From: Oribacterium sp. KHPX15
GTDB taxonomy: Bacteria; Bacillota; Clostridia; Lachnospirales; Lachnospiraceae
Assembly: GCF_900107835.1 (NCBI RefSeq)
Contig: NZ_FNRG01000001.1
Location: forward strand, 248,001-312,000
Direction: 5' to 3'
DNA: 64,000 nucleotides
Shown: positions 42,291 through 52,226 of the stretch, piece by piece
How positions within the stretch are numbered: the stretch's first letter is position 1
Layout: every line of letters begins with the position of its first letter
Notes under the pieces: generated by a model
Seen by the model: only the letters and a program-made list of their open reading frames with translations
What the model was told of the DNA's origin: nothing
Database searches by the model: none
Made by a program: the position numbers and the translations under genes

Positions 42291-43179
42291 AGATTTTGAT
42301 CTTACTGCCATAGCAGAGTCCGGCCAATGTTTCCGCATGACTTCGGTGGGAACCATTGAAAAAGAATATCCGGTATATAAAATTGTGGCCTTAGGCAAAT
42401 GTCTCCTTATCTCGAGAGATCCGAAGGGGGATACAGATACATATCTGGCAAGCTGTACGGAATCCGAGTGGGAGGAATATTATAAACATTATTTCGATCT
42501 GACAACGGACTACGAATGCTACAGAAGCTATGCAGATCCTTCGGATGAATTCCTGAAAACCTGCATGGAATATGGTACCGGCATCCGTATACTTAATCAG
42601 GAGCCATGGGAAATGCTTATAAGCTTCATCATTTCTCAGAGAAAATCAGTTCCTGCCATACGTACAACAGTTGAAAAGCTTTGTGCACTTTCCGGAGAAG
42701 AATGCTTCATAGACAGTTCTGAGTGGCATACATTAGCTCCGGAAATACCGGAAAGAATCTATTTTTATCCGTTTCCCGATGCCGGAACTCTTGCAGGATT
42801 TGATGTCGAAGAGATCGGATCCACCGGAACAGGATATCGTACAGGGTACATTATGGAAGCTGCAAGAAAAGTCACTACCGGAGAGATCGATCTTTCTGCC
42901 CTTGCCGAAACTCCTGATGAGGCGCTTTTGGAAGAACTTCTGAAGATCCACGGAGTCGGCATAAAAGTGGCCTCCTGTACAGCACTTTTTGGTTTTCACA
43001 GACTTTCTCTTTGTCCGGAAGATGTATGGATGAAGAGAGTAAAGGAACAGTTTTACTCCGGCAGCTGGCCGGAAAGCTATAAGCCGGTCCTCGGTGTACT
43101 CCAGCAATACATGTTTTACTATGCACGACTTGAACACGAAAAAGACAAAATTAAAAGAACCGGAAGAGAGAATCAATGA
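42271..43179 (+). CDS. OGG1-like 8-oxoguanine DNA glycosylase
   Basis: 302 aa HhH-GPD glycosylase/AP lyase for oxidised guanine. N-terminal OGG domain (DLTAIAESGQCFRM), LISFIISQRKSVPAIRTTVE, hairpin-helix-hairpin IHGVGIKVASCTALFGF with the catalytic Lys, and PEDVWMKR with the catalytic Asp. GGAGGT 6 nt before ATG. Overlaps neighbours at both ends (20 bp and ATGA), so translation is coupled. Confidence 0.9.
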   Translation: MLHLTIKDFDLTAIAESGQCFRMTSVGTIEKEYPVYKIVALGKCLLISRDPKGDTDTYLASCTESEWEEYYKHYFDLTTDYECYRSYADPSDEFLKTCMEYGTGIRILNQEPWEMLISFIISQRKSVPAIRTTVEKLCALSGEECFIDSSEWHTLAPEIPERIYFYPFPDAGTLAGFDVEEIGSTGTGYRTGYIMEAARKVTTGEIDLSALAETPDEALLEELLKIHGVGIKVASCTALFGFHRLSLCPEDVWMKRVKEQFYSGSWPESYKPVLGVLQQYMFYYARLEHEKDKIKRTGRENQ

Positions 43180-44723
43180 CTAGAAAAAAGCATGGTGGAA
43201 TACGGTTTTTAACCGTACTCGCCACACTGACAATTTTAATATGTAACCTCATAACACCTCTTAGTACCATCAAGGCGTATGCAGCATGGAATTTTCCGTA
43301 TGTGGAGATCAATGCTGAGGCCGGCATTGTTATGGACGCAGATACGGGAGCTGTACTATTTCAGAAGAATGCCCATACAAAGGAATATCCTGCATCCATC
43401 ACAAAGGTATTGACCGCACTGGTAGTGCTTGATAATTGCAAGCTTGATGATATGGTCACCTTTTCCCATGATGATGTTTACAATGTTGATGCAGGATCTT
43501 CCAATGCTCAGATAGAAGAGGGGGATACGCTTTCGGTTGAAGACTGCCTCCACGCACTTCTCCTGAAATCCGCCAATGAGGCCGCCAATGCCCTCGCCTG
43601 TCATGTGGCAGGATCCAGGGAAGCATTTGCGGAAATGATGAATCAAAAGGCTGCAAAGCTTGGATGCACAGACAGCCACTTCACAAATCCTTCAGGTCTT
43701 TTTAATGAGAATCACTATACCAGCGCCTATGACATGGGTCTTATAGGCATAGCTGCCATGAAAAATGAAGCCTTCATGGAGATCGATTCACACCTTTCCT
43801 ATAAGCTGGCAAGCACCATCCGTAATCCGAATGGACATACAGTTTATATGGAGCACAAAATGCACCTTGATGATACAAAGTACTCTGACAGCAGAGTAGT
43901 CGCAGGAAAAACCGGCTATACCATGGATTCCGGCAATACTCTCATCACTATGGCAAGCGAAAACGGCAGAAATCTTGTAGCAGTTGTTCTGAAGGATAAG
44001 AACCCAGCCCATTATACAGACACTAAAGCCATGCTGGACCTTGGTTTCTACAGCACGGAAAACCAGGTTCTGGATCCTTCACTCTTCAACACAGAGGATA
44101 TAAAGAACCGTCTGATCGCAGATACCATTGCGGATTCCGGATGCACCGCCTCAGACCTTTCCGTAAAGGAAACCATGTATGTGTCATTACCCGTTGGTTC
44201 CTCTCAGGAAGGACTGACTTACAGACTGAACTATAACCTGCCGGATTATGTTTCCGCACACACCATAGCAGAAATAGAATATCTTGCAGACGGACTCCCT
44301 GTAGGAAGGTATTTTATTGAAAAAGAACCGACAGTCGCCATAGAAACCAGCTCTCAGGAATCCTCCGCTGCGGACGAACAGACTAAGGAAGCCCTGACCT
44401 CCATAAGCGTGACCGCAATTGCCGGCGTTGTCGGTGTTGCCATTTTAGCCACATTCGCCGCTCTCGGCATCAAACGTGTAAGAGATTCCCGAAAGATGGC
44501 CAGATACATGCATGACCGCCGAACCGAACGCCTCAAAGACCTGGACATGTCCGAAGAGGAATTCATGGAGGTCCTTCAAATCCGCCGATCTCAAAAGAAC
44601 CAAAACCAGAACAACAATAATTATAATTCCAATTACAACAACAACCGTTACGACCACTACGACCACAACAATTCAGCTAACCGCAAAAACATCAGCCGTG
44701 GCCGCAAAGACCATAGGATGTAA
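43176..44723 (+). CDS. D-alanyl-D-alanine carboxypeptidase (DacA/DacF type)
   Basis: 515 aa penicillin-binding protein trimming peptidoglycan stem peptides. Signal/anchor helix (11-36), active-site SITK (74-77), SAN (132-134), KTG (245-247), a C-terminal beta domain, then a membrane helix (about 410-432) and a cytoplasmic tail very rich in Asn, Tyr, Arg and His. The tail is unusual: S11 enzymes usually end in an amphipathic anchor. Last gene of the operon. Confidence 0.93.
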   Translation: MTRKKHGGIRFLTVLATLTILICNLITPLSTIKAYAAWNFPYVEINAEAGIVMDADTGAVLFQKNAHTKEYPASITKVLTALVVLDNCKLDDMVTFSHDDVYNVDAGSSNAQIEEGDTLSVEDCLHALLLKSANEAANALACHVAGSREAFAEMMNQKAAKLGCTDSHFTNPSGLFNENHYTSAYDMGLIGIAAMKNEAFMEIDSHLSYKLASTIRNPNGHTVYMEHKMHLDDTKYSDSRVVAGKTGYTMDSGNTLITMASENGRNLVAVVLKDKNPAHYTDTKAMLDLGFYSTENQVLDPSLFNTEDIKNRLIADTIADSGCTASDLSVKETMYVSLPVGSSQEGLTYRLNYNLPDYVSAHTIAEIEYLADGLPVGRYFIEKEPTVAIETSSQESSAADEQTKEALTSISVTAIAGVVGVAILATFAALGIKRVRDSRKMARYMHDRRTERLKDLDMSEEEFMEVLQIRRSQKNQNQNNNNYNSNYNNNRYDHYDHNNSANRKNISRGRKDHRM

Positions 44724-44734
44724 TAATCATATCG

Positions 44735-44780
44735 TTTCAGCCGGGCCACATGCGAAGCCATCGCCCGGCTGAATTTTTTC
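44735..44780 (+). terminator. Terminator of the carboxypeptidase operon
   Basis: TTCAGCCGGGC / GCCCGGCTGAA stem with T-run. Confidence 0.88.
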
Positions 44781-44880
44781 TATTGTTCTCCCCTCTCTAA
44801 AAATCACGTTAAAGTTTCACGCCCTTTATGTCTTCATTGCTATGTAACAGTTCAATCTAAATGTCGAACAACCAAGCTCA

Positions 44881-45035
44881 GAAAATGCAAGGGATGTGCG
44901 GCTAGGGCTGCGGACTGAAAGCACATTTGGCGCAGATATGTACGAACAGGATGCACGTCAGTGCAGCCTGGGCGAACATATCTGCGCCAAATGTACTTTC
45001 AACTCCGTGGCCCGTCGCGCATCCCTTGCATTTTC
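44881..45035. repeat. Palindromic element family B, copy B2 (155 bp)
   Basis: Outer arms GAAAATGCAAGGGATG / CATCCCTTGCATTTTC, then CGGA.TGAAAG/CTTTCA.TCCG, then CATTTGGCGCAGATATGT pairing with ACATATCTGCGCCAAATG, capped by GCAC/GTGC. Compared with B1 the outer sequence is conserved, while the inner stem is unrelated in sequence but equally paired. Confidence 0.88.
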
Positions 45036-45046
45036 GTCCTGCTTGA

Positions 45047-45104
45047 TATAATATACAAAGGACAGCAACGGAGCTGCCGCGCATGCGGTAGCTCCGTTTT
45101 TTTG
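45047..45104 (+). ncRNA. Orphan promoter-like box plus terminator (possible tiny RNA)
   Basis: TATAAT at 45047, only 15 bp after TTGCAT, is followed 16 nt later by a strong terminator ACGGAGCTGCCGC-GCAT-GCGGTAGCTCCGT and seven T (45068-45104). No gene lies between. Either a very short transcript or a terminator guarding livJ from read-through. Confidence 0.3.
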
Positions 45105-45365
45105 CGCCAAGTCATAACCCGCAGTTGTCATAAATATTCTATCATTAACATTGAGTAATATTTTAGCCTTATATATGTTGAAATAATCCTTAAAAGTGAT
45201 AGAATAATCACAAATGTGTGTACATGGAATACACTTGTTTTTCCACCACGGACAAAACAGTGAAAATGTACTAAAAAACACTACAGATATAAGCCGACAG
45301 AATACCAGATAAAAAAACTGCTTATATCGACTTTTGACTGATATGTCATTACTAAGGAGGGAAGT
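45105..45365 (+). promoter_or_regulatory. livJ upstream region with inverted repeat
   Basis: Non-coding. A perfect GATATAAGC / GCTTATATC inverted repeat (45286-45294 and 45320-45328, 25-nt gap) lies about 40 bp before livJ. No T-box or canonical CodY box (AATTTTCWGAAAATT) is seen. Confidence 0.4.
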
Positions 45366-46559
45366 ATGAAACTGAAGAAAATCTTAGCATTAGGTCTTGC
45401 TGCAGCTATGACTGCATCACTTGCTGCCTGTGGCGGAGCATCATCCGGCGGAAATACAGGAAGCGGTGCAAGTGCAGGCGGAGACGTTATCAAGATCGGT
45501 GTATTTGAGCCTACAACCGGTGAGAACGGCGGTGGCGGATTCCAGGAGGTACTTGGTATTCGTTATGCAAATGAAACTCACAAGACAGTTAAGATCGGTG
45601 ACAAGGAATACACCATCGAGCTTGTAGAGGTAGATAACAAGTCAGATAAGACTGAGGCAGTAAATGCTGCTAACAAGCTTATGGGTGAGAAGGTTTCTGT
45701 AGTTATCGGTTCCTACGGTTCAGGTGTTTCTATCGCAGCCGGACAGATCTTTGCAGATGCCAAGGTTCCTGCCATCGGATGCTCATGTACAAACCCTCAG
45801 GTTACACAGGGCAATGAATACTACTTCAGAACATGTTTCCTTGATCCGTTCCAGGGAACTGTAATGGCTAACTACGCTATGCAGAACGGATATAAGAGCG
45901 CAGCTATCCTCACACAGCTTGGTGATGACTATTCATCAGGTCTTGGTTCCTATTTCAAGACTGCTTTCACAGAGCTTGGCGGAACAGTAGTAGACGAAGA
46001 GCAGTTCCAGACAAACCAGACAGATTTCAAGGCTGTTCTTACAAACATTAAGGCAGCAAATCCTGACGTTATCTTTGCTCCTTCATCCATCACAACAGCA
46101 CCGCTTATCATCAAGCAGGCAAGAGAACTTGGAATCACATCTCTTATCGCTGCAGGTGATACATGGGAGAACTCAACCATCATTGAAAACGCAGGCAGCG
46201 ATGCAGAGGGCGTAGTACTTTCAACCTTCTTCGATGAGGCTGAACCTGCCAATGCAGAGGCCGAGTCATTCATCAAGGGCTTCAAGGATTACTTAAAGGC
46301 AAATGATCAGTCAGATATCATCCCTGCAGTATCAGCTCTCGGATATGACGCTTACCTTGCAGCATACAATGCTATCGAGAAGGCACAGTCAACTGACGGC
46401 GAGGCTATAAAGGAAGCTCTCAAGACTGTTTCATTTGACGGTGTTACAGGAGCTGTTTCCTTCAACGAAGAGGGCGACGCAAATAAGGATATGGCATTCA
46501 TCAAGACCATCCAGGATGGTGCGTTTAAGTTCCTTACAACTACAACCATCAACGGCTAA
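45366..46559 (+). CDS. livJ: Branched-chain amino acid ABC transporter, binding lipoprotein
   Basis: 397 aa. Lipoprotein signal peptide with lipobox LAAC (Cys near residue 22), Gly/Ser linker, then a type I periplasmic-binding fold (IKIGVFEPTTGENGGGGF, EVDNKSDKTEAVNAANKL). Captures Leu/Ile/Val or related substrates outside the membrane and delivers them to LivHM. RBS AAGGAGG. First gene of liv cluster; a partial terminator after it fits higher expression of the binding protein. Confidence 0.93.
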   Translation: MKLKKILALGLAAAMTASLAACGGASSGGNTGSGASAGGDVIKIGVFEPTTGENGGGGFQEVLGIRYANETHKTVKIGDKEYTIELVEVDNKSDKTEAVNAANKLMGEKVSVVIGSYGSGVSIAAGQIFADAKVPAIGCSCTNPQVTQGNEYYFRTCFLDPFQGTVMANYAMQNGYKSAAILTQLGDDYSSGLGSYFKTAFTELGGTVVDEEQFQTNQTDFKAVLTNIKAANPDVIFAPSSITTAPLIIKQARELGITSLIAAGDTWENSTIIENAGSDAEGVVLSTFFDEAEPANAEAESFIKGFKDYLKANDQSDIIPAVSALGYDAYLAAYNAIEKAQSTDGEAIKEALKTVSFDGVTGAVSFNEEGDANKDMAFIKTIQDGAFKFLTTTTING

Positions 46560-46651
46560 TCATCACTTTCTGTTTTATCGTAACTATTCAGGATCATCGA
46601 TCAGGAACTGACCGATATGATAGCCTTACGAAACATTAGCGGTATTGTAAG

Positions 46652-46682
46652 AGGGGCATCCTTTAAAGATGTCCCTTTATAC
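46652..46682 (+). terminator. Weak terminator/processing hairpin between livJ and livH
   Basis: AGGGGCATC / GATGTCCCT stem (one wobble) followed by TTATACTTTT. Located inside the cluster, so probably reduces read-through. Confidence 0.6.
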
Positions 46683-46815
46683 TTTTCAGATCAACCTATG
46701 AGGTGAATGTCTAAAGTATTTGTCATTCACTGACAGCGCCTTGGCACACATCCGTATGCAAGGTGCTGAATCATATCAATATCAAATCTATTCTTTTTAT
46801 AAGGGGAATCATCTT

Positions 46816-47697
46816 ATGTCTCTTACAACGTTCCTGCAGCAGTGTCTGACAGGTATTTCACTGGGTGGTGCTTATGCACTTATCGCCATCGGTTACACCA
46901 TGGTATACGGTATACTCAGACTTATCAACTTCGCACATGGTGATATCTTCATGATGGCAGGATACTTCATGATATTTGCCATGGCATCTTTCCCATGGTT
47001 TATCGCCCTTCCGATCGTTCTCATAGTGACAACGGTTCTCGGCGTGAGCATCGAGAGAGTAGCTTACAAACCACTCCGTTCGGCACCCAGAATGTCAGTT
47101 ATGATCTCTGCCATCGGTGTATCATACCTGCTCCAGAATCTTGCAACCTATCTTTTCACAGCGTTGCCGATGGGTTATCCGGAGATCCCGGTGCTTAAAA
47201 AAGTTTACCAGCTGGGAGGTCTTTCAGCTTCCTTCGTAACCTTCCTGACACCGGTGCTTACCATCATACTTGTATATCTTCTCATGACACTTATCCAGCA
47301 TACAAAGATGGGTATGGCCATGAGAGCGGTATCAAAGGACTATGAGACAGCTTCTCTTATGGGTATAGACATCAACCGTACTATTTCCATTACCTTCGCC
47401 ATAGGTTCTATTCTTGCGGCTGTAGGTTCTATTCTTTACTTTACAGACCGAATGACAGTATTCCCATTCTCAGGCTCACTTCCCGGAATGAAATGCTTTG
47501 TAGCCGCCGTTTTCGGAGGTATCGGTTCTATACCGGGAGCAGTTGTGGGAGGATTCCTCATCGGAATAGGTGAAACTGCGTTGGTCGCTGCGGGACAGTC
47601 CACCTTCTCAGATGCATTTACCTTTGTAATCCTGATAGTTATTCTTCTTGTCCGTCCTACCGGAATTTTTGGTGAGAAGACTACCAATAAGGTCTAA
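46816..47697 (+). CDS. livH: Branched-chain amino acid ABC transporter permease LivH
   Basis: 293 aa, about eight membrane helices. ISLGGAYALIAIGYTMVYGI and LINFAHGDIFMMAGYF are LivH signatures; EAA-like loop GSLPGMKCFVAAVFGGIGS. ATG at 46816 has AAGGGGAATC upstream; the longer frame from 46720 lacks a site and a hydrophobic start. Confidence 0.94.
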   Translation: MSLTTFLQQCLTGISLGGAYALIAIGYTMVYGILRLINFAHGDIFMMAGYFMIFAMASFPWFIALPIVLIVTTVLGVSIERVAYKPLRSAPRMSVMISAIGVSYLLQNLATYLFTALPMGYPEIPVLKKVYQLGGLSASFVTFLTPVLTIILVYLLMTLIQHTKMGMAMRAVSKDYETASLMGIDINRTISITFAIGSILAAVGSILYFTDRMTVFPFSGSLPGMKCFVAAVFGGIGSIPGAVVGGFLIGIGETALVAAGQSTFSDAFTFVILIVILLVRPTGIFGEKTTNKV

Positions 47698-47707
47698 GGA
47701 GGAAAGG

Positions 47708-48814
47708 ATGGGTCCAAACAGAATGATAAACAAAGAAAAACGAAGAAACTGCATATGTACACTTATCCTTATAGCCGCTGTGCTCGGAATATGTGGTTTT
47801 CTTGAGGCAAATAAATACAGCTACAGTTATGCAATTTCCATCATTGAAAGATCCATGGTTTACGCAGTAGTTGCGGTTTCCATGAATCTGGTTAATGGTT
47901 TCACCGGTCTGTTCTCACTTGGTCAGGCAGGTTTCATGGCACTTGGTGCTTATGTGACAGCTATTTTTACAATCCCTGTGGGACAGAGACCTTCCGTTTA
48001 TTACATTTCCGGTATAAATCCTGCCATTGCAAATGTTCAGCTCCCCATCATCGTGGCGCTGATTCTTGGAGGACTTGTTGCCGCAGGTGTTGCAGCTCTT
48101 ATCGGTTTCCCGGTTCTCAGACTCAAGTCTGACTACCTTGCAATTGCAACTCTTGGATTTGCCGAGATCATCCGTGCATGTATCGCTGCCCCTCAGTTCG
48201 ATACCATCACGAACGGATCATACGGTCTCAAGTCCATTCCGGGATTTACCAATATATTCCAGCCTTTGGCATTATCCGTGGTTTGTATCGGACTTATGAT
48301 ACTTCTCATCAATTCCTCCTACGGAAGGATGTTTAAGGCAGTACGTGAGGATGAGATAGCAGCCGAGGCAATGGGTATCAACCTTTTCAAAACCAAGGAG
48401 CTTTCCTTCGTTATCTCTTCATTCTTTGCCGGAATAAGTGGCGGAATGCTTGCCATGTTCATGAGATCAATTGACAGTAAGACCTTCCAGGTTGCCCTTA
48501 CCTACGATATCCTTCTCATCGTTGTTATCGGTGGTATCGGTTCTGTTACAGGTTCTGTTATCGGTGCTTTCATCGTTACCGCAGGAAGAGAGCTTCTGAG
48601 ATTCTTTGATGAGCCCCTTATGATTGGAGGAGTTCAGGTTCCTCTCTTCAGACCGGGATTCCGTATGGTCATCTTCTCCATACTTCTCATGGTTGTAGTT
48701 CTTTTCTACAGAAAGGGACTCATGGGAACAAATGAATTCAGCTGGAACGGAATCTTTGACTTTTTTAAGCATCCGTTCAAAAAGAAAAGTAAAAAGATGG
48801 AGGGCAAGGCATAA
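47708..48814 (+). CDS. livM: Branched-chain amino acid ABC transporter permease LivM
   Basis: 368 aa, nine or ten helices. NLVNGFTGLFSLGQAGFMALG and the coupling loop AVREDEIAAEAMGIN are typical. Basic C-terminal tail. ATG 47708 follows GGAGGAAAG. Its stop overlaps the livG start by one base. Confidence 0.94.
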   Translation: MGPNRMINKEKRRNCICTLILIAAVLGICGFLEANKYSYSYAISIIERSMVYAVVAVSMNLVNGFTGLFSLGQAGFMALGAYVTAIFTIPVGQRPSVYYISGINPAIANVQLPIIVALILGGLVAAGVAALIGFPVLRLKSDYLAIATLGFAEIIRACIAAPQFDTITNGSYGLKSIPGFTNIFQPLALSVVCIGLMILLINSSYGRMFKAVREDEIAAEAMGINLFKTKELSFVISSFFAGISGGMLAMFMRSIDSKTFQVALTYDILLIVVIGGIGSVTGSVIGAFIVTAGRELLRFFDEPLMIGGVQVPLFRPGFRMVIFSILLMVVVLFYRKGLMGTNEFSWNGIFDFFKHPFKKKSKKMEGKA

Positions 48815-49593
48815 TGAACGATAACACACAGAATGTCCTCAGCATGCAGAATGTCATCATGCAGTTCGGAGGCGTAAGAGCCATAGACAATCTTTCTCTT
48901 GATGTAAATAAGGGAGAAATCGTTGCTCTCATCGGTCCTAACGGTGCAGGTAAAACAACTGCATTTAACTGTATCACAGGAATCTATACACCCACTTCCG
49001 GAATGGTCAGCTTTAACGGAAAAAACCTTAAAGGAACCTCTCCGGACGAGATTACAAAACTCGGAATCGCAAGAACCTTCCAGAACATAAGACTTTTCTC
49101 AAATCTTACTGTTTTTGATAATGTTCTCATCGCAAAGCATCTCCGTGCAAAGGATAATGTTTTCACCGCGACGCTGAGACTTAACCGTGCGGAAGAGAAG
49201 CGCATGAGAGAAGAGACCGCGCTGCTTCTTAAAGAGCAGGGTCTCTATGAGCTTAAGGATGAGATCGCATCTTCACTTCCTTACGGTCTCCAGAGACATC
49301 TTGAGATTGCAAGAGCACTTGCGACACAGCCTGAGCTTCTGCTTCTGGATGAGCCGGCTGCCGGCATGAACCCTCAGGAGACTCAGGAGCTTACTGACTT
49401 CATCGTAAAGATCCGTGATCAGTACAAGCTCAGTATCTTCATGATAGAGCATCATATGGATCTGGTAATGCAGATTTCAGAACGTATCTATGTTCTTAAT
49501 TTCGGAAAGCTCATCGCTCAGGGAACTCCTGATGAGATTCAGAGCAATCCTGAAGTAATCGAAGCTTATCTGGGAGGTTCTGAGGATGCTTAA
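48814..49593 (+). CDS. livG: Branched-chain amino acid ABC transporter ATPase LivG
   Basis: 259 aa. Walker A GPNGAGKTTAFN, Q-loop FQNIRLF, signature region LPYGLQRHLEIARAL (LPYGxQ variant usual for LivG), Walker B LLLLDEPAAGMNP, switch His in EHHMD. Cytoplasmic face of the transporter. Overlaps livF by 8 bp. Confidence 0.95.
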   Translation: MNDNTQNVLSMQNVIMQFGGVRAIDNLSLDVNKGEIVALIGPNGAGKTTAFNCITGIYTPTSGMVSFNGKNLKGTSPDEITKLGIARTFQNIRLFSNLTVFDNVLIAKHLRAKDNVFTATLRLNRAEEKRMREETALLLKEQGLYELKDEIASSLPYGLQRHLEIARALATQPELLLLDEPAAGMNPQETQELTDFIVKIRDQYKLSIFMIEHHMDLVMQISERIYVLNFGKLIAQGTPDEIQSNPEVIEAYLGGSEDA

Positions 49594-50293
49594 AGTAGAT
49601 AATCTTAAAATACACTATGGTGGAATCGAAGCTGTTAAGGGCATCAGCTTTGAGGTTCCGGATCATTCCATCGTAACTCTCATAGGAGCAAACGGTGCAG
49701 GAAAGTCTTCAACACTCCGTACAATTGCAGGTCTTGTTAAGGCCAGCGAGGGAACCATCAATCTTGACGGCGAAGACATTACCAACATGCCATCAGCAAA
49801 AAGAGTGGGAAAGGGCATCGTGCTCTGCCCCGAGGGAAGAAGAGTATTCCCCGACATGACCGTTCTTGAGAACATAAAGATCGGTGCATATTTAAGAAAT
49901 GATGATCTCACAGCAGACATAGAGAATGTTTATAATCTGTTCCCGAGACTTAAGGAACGTAACTGGCAGCTTGCCGGAACACTTTCCGGCGGTGAGCAGC
50001 AGATGCTTGCGGTAGCGAGATCCCTTATGTCCAATCCGGAAATCATGATGCTGGATGAGCCCTCCCTCGGTCTTGCCCCCATAGTTGTGCAGGAAATCTT
50101 CTCCATCATCAAGAAGATCAACAAGGAGCGCGGTACAACCATCCTCCTCATCGAGCAGAATGCCAACATGGCACTGAAAGTAGCTGATAAAGCCTATGTT
50201 ATGGAAACAGGCCGCATCACTCTGTCAGGCACAGGTGCTGAGCTTCTCGCCAATGATGACATAAAGGCAGCTTATCTTGGTAAGAAAAAGTAA
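49586..50293 (+). CDS. livF: Branched-chain amino acid ABC transporter ATPase LivF
   Basis: 235 aa. Walker A GANGAGKSSTLR, CPEGRRVFPDMTV, signature LSGGEQQMLAVARS, Walker B MMLDEPSLGLAP, H-loop replaced by Gln in IEQNANMAL as is normal for LivF. Completes livJHMGF. Confidence 0.95.
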   Translation: MLKVDNLKIHYGGIEAVKGISFEVPDHSIVTLIGANGAGKSSTLRTIAGLVKASEGTINLDGEDITNMPSAKRVGKGIVLCPEGRRVFPDMTVLENIKIGAYLRNDDLTADIENVYNLFPRLKERNWQLAGTLSGGEQQMLAVARSLMSNPEIMMLDEPSLGLAPIVVQEIFSIIKKINKERGTTILLIEQNANMALKVADKAYVMETGRITLSGTGAELLANDDIKAAYLGKKK

Positions 50294-50317
50294 GACGATA
50301 AATTTAGAGTAACATTG

Positions 50318-50358
50318 ACCCGGCTGAACACAGACTCTGTGTCCAGCCGGGTTTTTAT
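50318..50358 (+). terminator. Terminator of the liv operon
   Basis: ACCCGGCTG.ACACAG-ACT-CTGTGT.CAGCCGGGT followed by TTTTTAT. Confidence 0.92.
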
Positions 50359-50551
50359 ATCAACTCCGAGTGACAAAAGTGGGTATCGAAGTCATTTTGC
50401 ACTTTGCGTTGCCAGAAATATCACTCCCTATGGTTTACTGAAATTGAATACTAATATAATTATCCTTTTAATAATTATGTTAAATAGTTTTTTTGCCGAT
50501 GTATGCTTATGGCAGCGATTGTATTCGCTGAATAGTGTGTAAAATATTTCC

Positions 50552-52051
50552 ATGAACAGGAAAGTATATGAGGTTGTCTTGGTTGATATGATGGATAAAG
50601 ATAATTATGTAGATAGTATAGATAACAGCATAGGTCAGTTTACTGCAGAAGATAGTGCCGGGTTTGATGATACGGTACCTTTGTTTAATGTGTGTGATTA
50701 TCCAAAGGAACAGCAGGCGCTCATCATAGAGTGTAACAAAAGGATCGAAGAAGCAAACGCCAAATGTCGAATCGCAAAAATCAGAGAGGATATGTTCGCC
50801 AAAGGACTTAAAGCCGGAATGTATTTCTGTACTTTTGATCGTGATGAAAACATGCTGAGCTTTGAGTTCAATGAAGAAGCCCGGCAGCTGTTGGGATATA
50901 ACGGACTTGATGACCTTCCTAATGAGTTTGACAGCTGGGTAAAAACCCTTATTCCTGAAGAACGGGATGGTCTGGTCAAGCTTTTCTGGGATACAGTTCG
51001 CATTCACCGCAGGTTACCTGATATAACACATGCCACTTATCGTATGCGCAGAAAGGATGGCAGCATTATATGGGTCACCGGAGCAGGAAGATTTGTAAGA
51101 CGTCCTGATGACGGCTCCTTAGAGATATATATGGGCTGTTATCGTGACATCACGGCGCAGCAGGAGCTGGAGGAGCACCTGAAAATCATTGAGGCTATGG
51201 GGCAGATCTTCAATTTCTCCTTATTCATCGATGTGAGCGATATGAGCTACCGCATAATCAGCACCAATGAATACGTGGAAATGGTTCCGAAAGATCCTGA
51301 TGCTTTTAGATTTCTTATGAATAATGTGAAAACCACTGTAGCGGAGAGCTTCCGTAAAAACTTTGAAAACTGGCTGCAAAAAGACAAAATACTTTCAGCT
51401 ATCGAAGAACATGGATCCACTAGTCTTGAGTTTTACAGCGAAAGTGCAAAGCGTTGGTTCAGCGGAGTGTTTTTGGTGGGTGACCGGGATAAGGAGGGAA
51501 AAATCACCCACATAGTTTATGGTTGTTTTGACATTACGGAAACCAAGCTGCAGCATCTTGCACAACAGAAAAAAATATCTGATTTTGAAACGGAAATCTA
51601 TATTGATTCTCTTTCCAAAATAAAAAACAGAAAGTTTCTTGATGAAAAGATCGTGTATCTCCCTTGCGAAGCTGTGGTAATGGCTGATATCGATTTCTTT
51701 AAAATGATCAATGATAAGTACGGTCACCAATGCGGTGATGAAGCCATCAAGAAAGTTGCGGAAATCCTTGAACAGTCTGTCCGAAAGGATGATGTAGTCA
51801 TTCGCTATGGCGGAGACGAATTTACCATAGTTTTCTTTGATATCAAAAAAGCGGACCTGGAAAGCAAGCTTACATACCTTGAGTCAGAGCTTGAGGGAAT
51901 CACTCTTGTGGATTACCCGGAGGTTCACATCACTATGAGCTTTGGTGCAGCATTAGGCACGGAGCTTGTGAGCAATCTCATAGGAATTGCGGATAAGGCA
52001 CTGTATGAAGCCAAAAAGAGTAGAGCTACATACACTTTGATAGAAATATAA
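50552..52051 (+). CDS. PAS-GGDEF diguanylate cyclase
   Basis: 499 aa, no membrane helix. A PAS domain (about 90-205; MYFCTFDRDENMLSFEFNEE, MGCYRDITAQQE), a second PAS-like segment (about 215-335) ending DITETKLQ, then GGDEF (about 340-499) with the intact active motif RYGGDEFTIVFFD near 418. An RxxD inhibitory site is not obvious. Makes c-di-GMP in response to an unknown cue. No good Shine-Dalgarno before ATG 50552; ATG 50588 or 50591 are alternatives. Confidence 0.87.
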   Translation: MNRKVYEVVLVDMMDKDNYVDSIDNSIGQFTAEDSAGFDDTVPLFNVCDYPKEQQALIIECNKRIEEANAKCRIAKIREDMFAKGLKAGMYFCTFDRDENMLSFEFNEEARQLLGYNGLDDLPNEFDSWVKTLIPEERDGLVKLFWDTVRIHRRLPDITHATYRMRRKDGSIIWVTGAGRFVRRPDDGSLEIYMGCYRDITAQQELEEHLKIIEAMGQIFNFSLFIDVSDMSYRIISTNEYVEMVPKDPDAFRFLMNNVKTTVAESFRKNFENWLQKDKILSAIEEHGSTSLEFYSESAKRWFSGVFLVGDRDKEGKITHIVYGCFDITETKLQHLAQQKKISDFETEIYIDSLSKIKNRKFLDEKIVYLPCEAVVMADIDFFKMINDKYGHQCGDEAIKKVAEILEQSVRKDDVVIRYGGDEFTIVFFDIKKADLESKLTYLESELEGITLVDYPEVHITMSFGAALGTELVSNLIGIADKALYEAKKSRATYTLIEI

Positions 52052-52066
52052 ATCAATTACCTATTG

Positions 52067-52095
52067 TTTACATAAAAATTCATTTTATGTATATT
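52067..52095 (+). promoter_or_regulatory. Promoter of dapF
   Basis: TTTACA, 17-bp spacer, TATATT. The leader of about 120 nt contains a TGAAGT/ACTTCA inverted repeat. Confidence 0.65.
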
Positions 52096-52226
52096 ATTTA
52101 TATTGTGCCCGGACACGATTTTTGATATTATATTGAAAATTTGAACAAACGGGGCTCTGAAGTAAAGCTCGTGAAGCACTTCATGTTTCAAACTTCTGAC
52201 CTCGTGACACTAAAAAAGGAAAGCCT

